Positions 44,143 to 46,193 of a stretch of DNA of 46,193 nucleotides are shown here, in pieces. The notes beneath the pieces are model-generated. The model was not told the DNA's origin. It searched no databases and saw only the letters and a list, made by a program, of their open reading frames with translations. Made by a program: the position numbers and the translations under genes. Origin of the DNA: Burkholderiaceae bacterium (lineage in GTDB: Bacteria > Pseudomonadota > Gammaproteobacteria > Burkholderiales > Burkholderiaceae_B); NCBI GenBank assembly GCA_030158305.1, contig JAOATE010000008.1, forward strand, positions 27,319 through 73,511, written 5' to 3'. Each line of letters starts with the position of its first letter. Positions within the stretch are counted from its first letter, which is position 1.

Positions 44143-46193
44143 TTATCCCCCATGATTAGGTTGGGGCTCAACGGGGGTAGGCACGCCAATTGGGATGAGC
44201 TCGGGCTCATCCCACGGTCCTTTGACCTCGTACTTCGCACTCATGGCCCGCTCGATTGGATTTCTCAATAAAAACTGCGTCACCAGTGCGCTCAGGCCTG
44301 CAAGTGGATTCACCACAAAGGCTGTCGCAACGGCAGCACCACTCATATCCAGGATCGGACGAACATCCGCCTCCATGTCCCATACCTTTTTAGTTAAATC
44401 CGATCCGCCTGTCAGCGCAATGCGAGCAATCGGACTGCGCACAACGAGATTCTTTGTATGGACAACACCGCGAGTCAAAGAAAGGTCGCCGCTAATACTA
44501 TTCCACGGAAAGCCGTCCTTGAACTCATCTCCGGTACGGAAATTAAAGCTTAAAATTCTCTGCAGAGACTGCAGCGAAAGCACTTCAAGCAGTCGAGCAC
44601 TACGAGAATTCACGTGTTGAAACACGCCATCCTTGAGGTCAACTGTCACCTGCCCATTTAATCCATCATAGGTATAGACCCAAGGGAAATTCGTCCAGTT
44701 GATCTTTGCCGTAATAGTGCCGGAGCCTTCAGCAGCTCGCTTGTCATAGCCCATCTGATCTGAGAGCTTACCCAAATTGGTAATGTCGACTTGTCCATCT
44801 AGGCTAACACCACGCTCGGCTCCCTTGAGAAGCCATGACCCCTTGGCGGTCATTTTGGCGTGAGGGTTGGTAATTTCCAATGTATTGATGTTCCAGCGAG
44901 TTCCGTTATCCGTATTTTCGCCCACAAGCCGCAAGGCACCCAAACGACTACCGTACAAGGTAAAGTCATCGACGGTCAGATCAATCGCCGGCATGGATGA
45001 CCACTGCTTGTCGTCAATCACTTCGGTTTTTGGGGGCTCTCCTGCTGCAGTGCCCTCTGTACCAACCGACAATTTAGAAAACTTAGCGACTACGGGGCCG
45101 ACTAACCCACGTGTGCCTGTTGTCCACGAAGCAGTACCTTGTGTTTCTTTTGACTCAAGACGGGCGGACCATTTCTGGGCCGCTGTTTTGCTGAGCATTA
45201 AATCCAGCTGATGCAACGTCAGTTCGGCAAAAACAAACTCAGGGGATCGCACTCTTAACTGAGTGACCTCAGGAAAAAGTGTCGAGGTGTCAGAAGATGA
45301 AGTTTGTTTTGCAGGCGAAGTCAATTGATCTGTCAGCGCACTCCAATCATCCCAGTTGACACGATCAAAGCCAAGATTAACTGCGAGGCCCGAAGCAGGC
45401 ATTACGGCAGCCCCCCCCATCATGACTGCACCGCGTGAAAAGTAAGGCTGACCCCGACTATTTGACGTATGTTCAAAGCGACCATTCAAGAGATTGGCGA
45501 GTGAGAAGGTCAGCGAACTACGGTCAGCTTTGCTATCGCGGATGCTTTGTAAACGCACAGAAAGCGGGCGTTTCTGGTTGGCAGACTTACCCAAGGGCGG
45601 GGGCAATTTAATAGTGAGCCCCTCGAGATTTGATCTGACTTCAAGCTCATAACCACCCGACTCTGTGCCTTTGATATCGGCCTGATAGCTCGTACGACCC
45701 GTCACCGCTAAAAGCGCACTCAGTTTTTGGTGCTTTTCGCTTGCGATAGTTGTCAAGCCTCCCTGCACGGATAAACTGCGCTTCTTGGGCCCCCACTCAC
45801 CCGACAGACTCACAGGGCCGCCTAAGGCCTCTCCACGAAGCGTATTGACAGTCAACACCTCATCTGTAAACGAAATCTGCCCGTTAATTTTCTCGACAGG
45901 AACACCGTCTTTTGACAGGGCCACCGACACATCGGTCAATTTAAATTGACCATTGACCATCAGAGCGCGTTGCTGATCAAGGTCGAAATCAACGGCCAAC
46001 GGCATGGAGGCTTGCCCTTTAATTTCAAACGTCTCAACGTCCAGACCTAAGGAGTGCGCGACAGGCGTTCTGTTTAAAACAGCAAGATAATCCTGCGCTA
46101 AACCAAAACTATTCAGTCGAACTGAAATCTTAGGATTCAACTCTAGATCAGGCGCGCTGAGCTCAAAGCTAGAAATTTGAATCGGTCGACCAT
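44143..46193 (-). CDS. YhdP/AsmA-like envelope protein, C-terminal part (partial)
   Basis: Open frame running off the right edge; at least 683 residues are seen and the N-terminus is missing. The apparent start at 46140 is an internal TTG, and the frame continues upstream (GRPIQISSFELSAPDLEL). The sequence has the repeating beta-strand style of AsmA-like proteins and ends in a conserved-looking C-terminal region (LEVLSLQSLQRILSFNFR, then VVHTKNLVVRSPIARIALTGG) and a Pro-rich tail. Such proteins bridge inner and outer membranes and are linked to phospholipid transport. The DUF3971/YhdP assignment is by pattern only. Confidence 0.82.
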   Translation of the reverse strand, partial: GRPIQISSFELSAPDLELNPKISVRLNSFGLAQDYLAVLNRTPVAHSLGLDVETFEIKGQASMPLAVDFDLDQQRALMVNGQFKLTDVSVALSKDGVPVEKINGQISFTDEVLTVNTLRGEALGGPVSLSGEWGPKKRSLSVQGGLTTIASEKHQKLSALLAVTGRTSYQADIKGTESGGYELEVRSNLEGLTIKLPPPLGKSANQKRPLSVRLQSIRDSKADRSSLTFSLANLLNGRFEHTSNSRGQPYFSRGAVMMGGAAVMPASGLAVNLGFDRVNWDDWSALTDQLTSPAKQTSSSDTSTLFPEVTQLRVRSPEFVFAELTLHQLDLMLSKTAAQKWSARLESKETQGTASWTTGTRGLVGPVVAKFSKLSVGTEGTAAGEPPKTEVIDDKQWSSMPAIDLTVDDFTLYGSRLGALRLVGENTDNGTRWNINTLEITNPHAKMTAKGSWLLKGAERGVSLDGQVDITNLGKLSDQMGYDKRAAEGSGTITAKINWTNFPWVYTYDGLNGQVTVDLKDGVFQHVNSRSARLLEVLSLQSLQRILSFNFRTGDEFKDGFPWNSISGDLSLTRGVVHTKNLVVRSPIARIALTGGSDLTKKVWDMEADVRPILDMSGAAVATAFVVNPLAGLSALVTQFLLRNPIERAMSAKYEVKGPWDEPELIPIGVPTPVEPQPNHGG

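Noticed and set aside
46138-46140. TTG at 46140 as the start of the yhdP-like gene
   Set aside because: The frame stays open to the window edge with similar sequence, so the TTG is an internal leucine codon and the gene is truncated by the window.

Overview
The window is a densely packed, mostly leftward (minus-strand) chromosomal segment of a betaproteobacterium. The gene order ndk-rlmN-rodZ-ispG-hisS-yfgM-bamB-der-...-hfq-hflX-hflK-hflC-hisZ-purA, the rpsU-dnaG-rpoD operon, the trxA-rho pair and the Lys/Ala-rich start of the presumed RpoD all fit Burkholderiales, probably Alcaligenaceae. Base composition looks moderate rather than GC-rich. The family assignment is an inference from gene order and protein style; no search was run.

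Layout from left to right. 1-2.6 kb: macromolecular synthesis operon rpsU-dnaG-(rpoD, cut by the edge). 2.7-5.8 kb: hisZ-purA-phosphoribosyltransferase (histidine/purine metabolism). 5.8-6.0 kb: a hairpin-rich gap with a strong terminator. 6.0-9.5 kb: hfq-hflX-hflK-hflC (RNA chaperone, ribosome GTPase, FtsH-regulating membrane complex). 9.7-18.6 kb: ndk-rlmN-rodZ-ispG-hisS-yfgM-bamB-der-hisC, many genes overlapping by 4 bp. 18.8-21.7 kb: valS alone on the plus strand. 21.7-26.4 kb: alaS-tusA-rpsP-rimM-trmD. 26.5-35.3 kb: an accessory type IVb pilus operon, pilL-N-O-P-Q-R-S-V, of the kind carried by IncI1 plasmid R64. 35.4-42.2 kb: parE-parC, a ferredoxin-type flavoreductase and an orphan UgpB-like binding protein. 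42.4-44.1 kb: trxA and rho on the plus strand. 44.1 kb to the end: the C-terminal part of a YhdP/AsmA-like protein on the minus strand.

Most of the window is housekeeping: translation (valS, alaS, hisS, rpsU, rpsP, rimM, trmD, rlmN, der, hflX), replication and transcription (dnaG, parC, parE, rpoD, rho), envelope (bamB, yfgM, rodZ, hflKC, yhdP) and nucleotide, histidine and isoprenoid metabolism. The one clear accessory system is the pilus operon. It encodes a secretin with a partner lipoprotein, a PilO/PilP inner-membrane link, an ATPase, a polytopic platform protein, a major prepilin and a large PilV-type minor pilin. It has no shufflon, no Rci recombinase, no prepilin peptidase, and no PilM or PilT. 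Its genes overlap or abut, and a bidirectional terminator separates it from ugpB.

No tRNA, rRNA, CRISPR array, insertion sequence or transposase was recognised. No gene-free stretch exceeds 300 bases; the longest are the parE/trxA gap (279 bp) and the hflC/hisZ gap (236 bp). Start codons were moved from the longest open frame where an ATGA overlap, a Shine-Dalgarno sequence or a signal peptide pointed to a better one.
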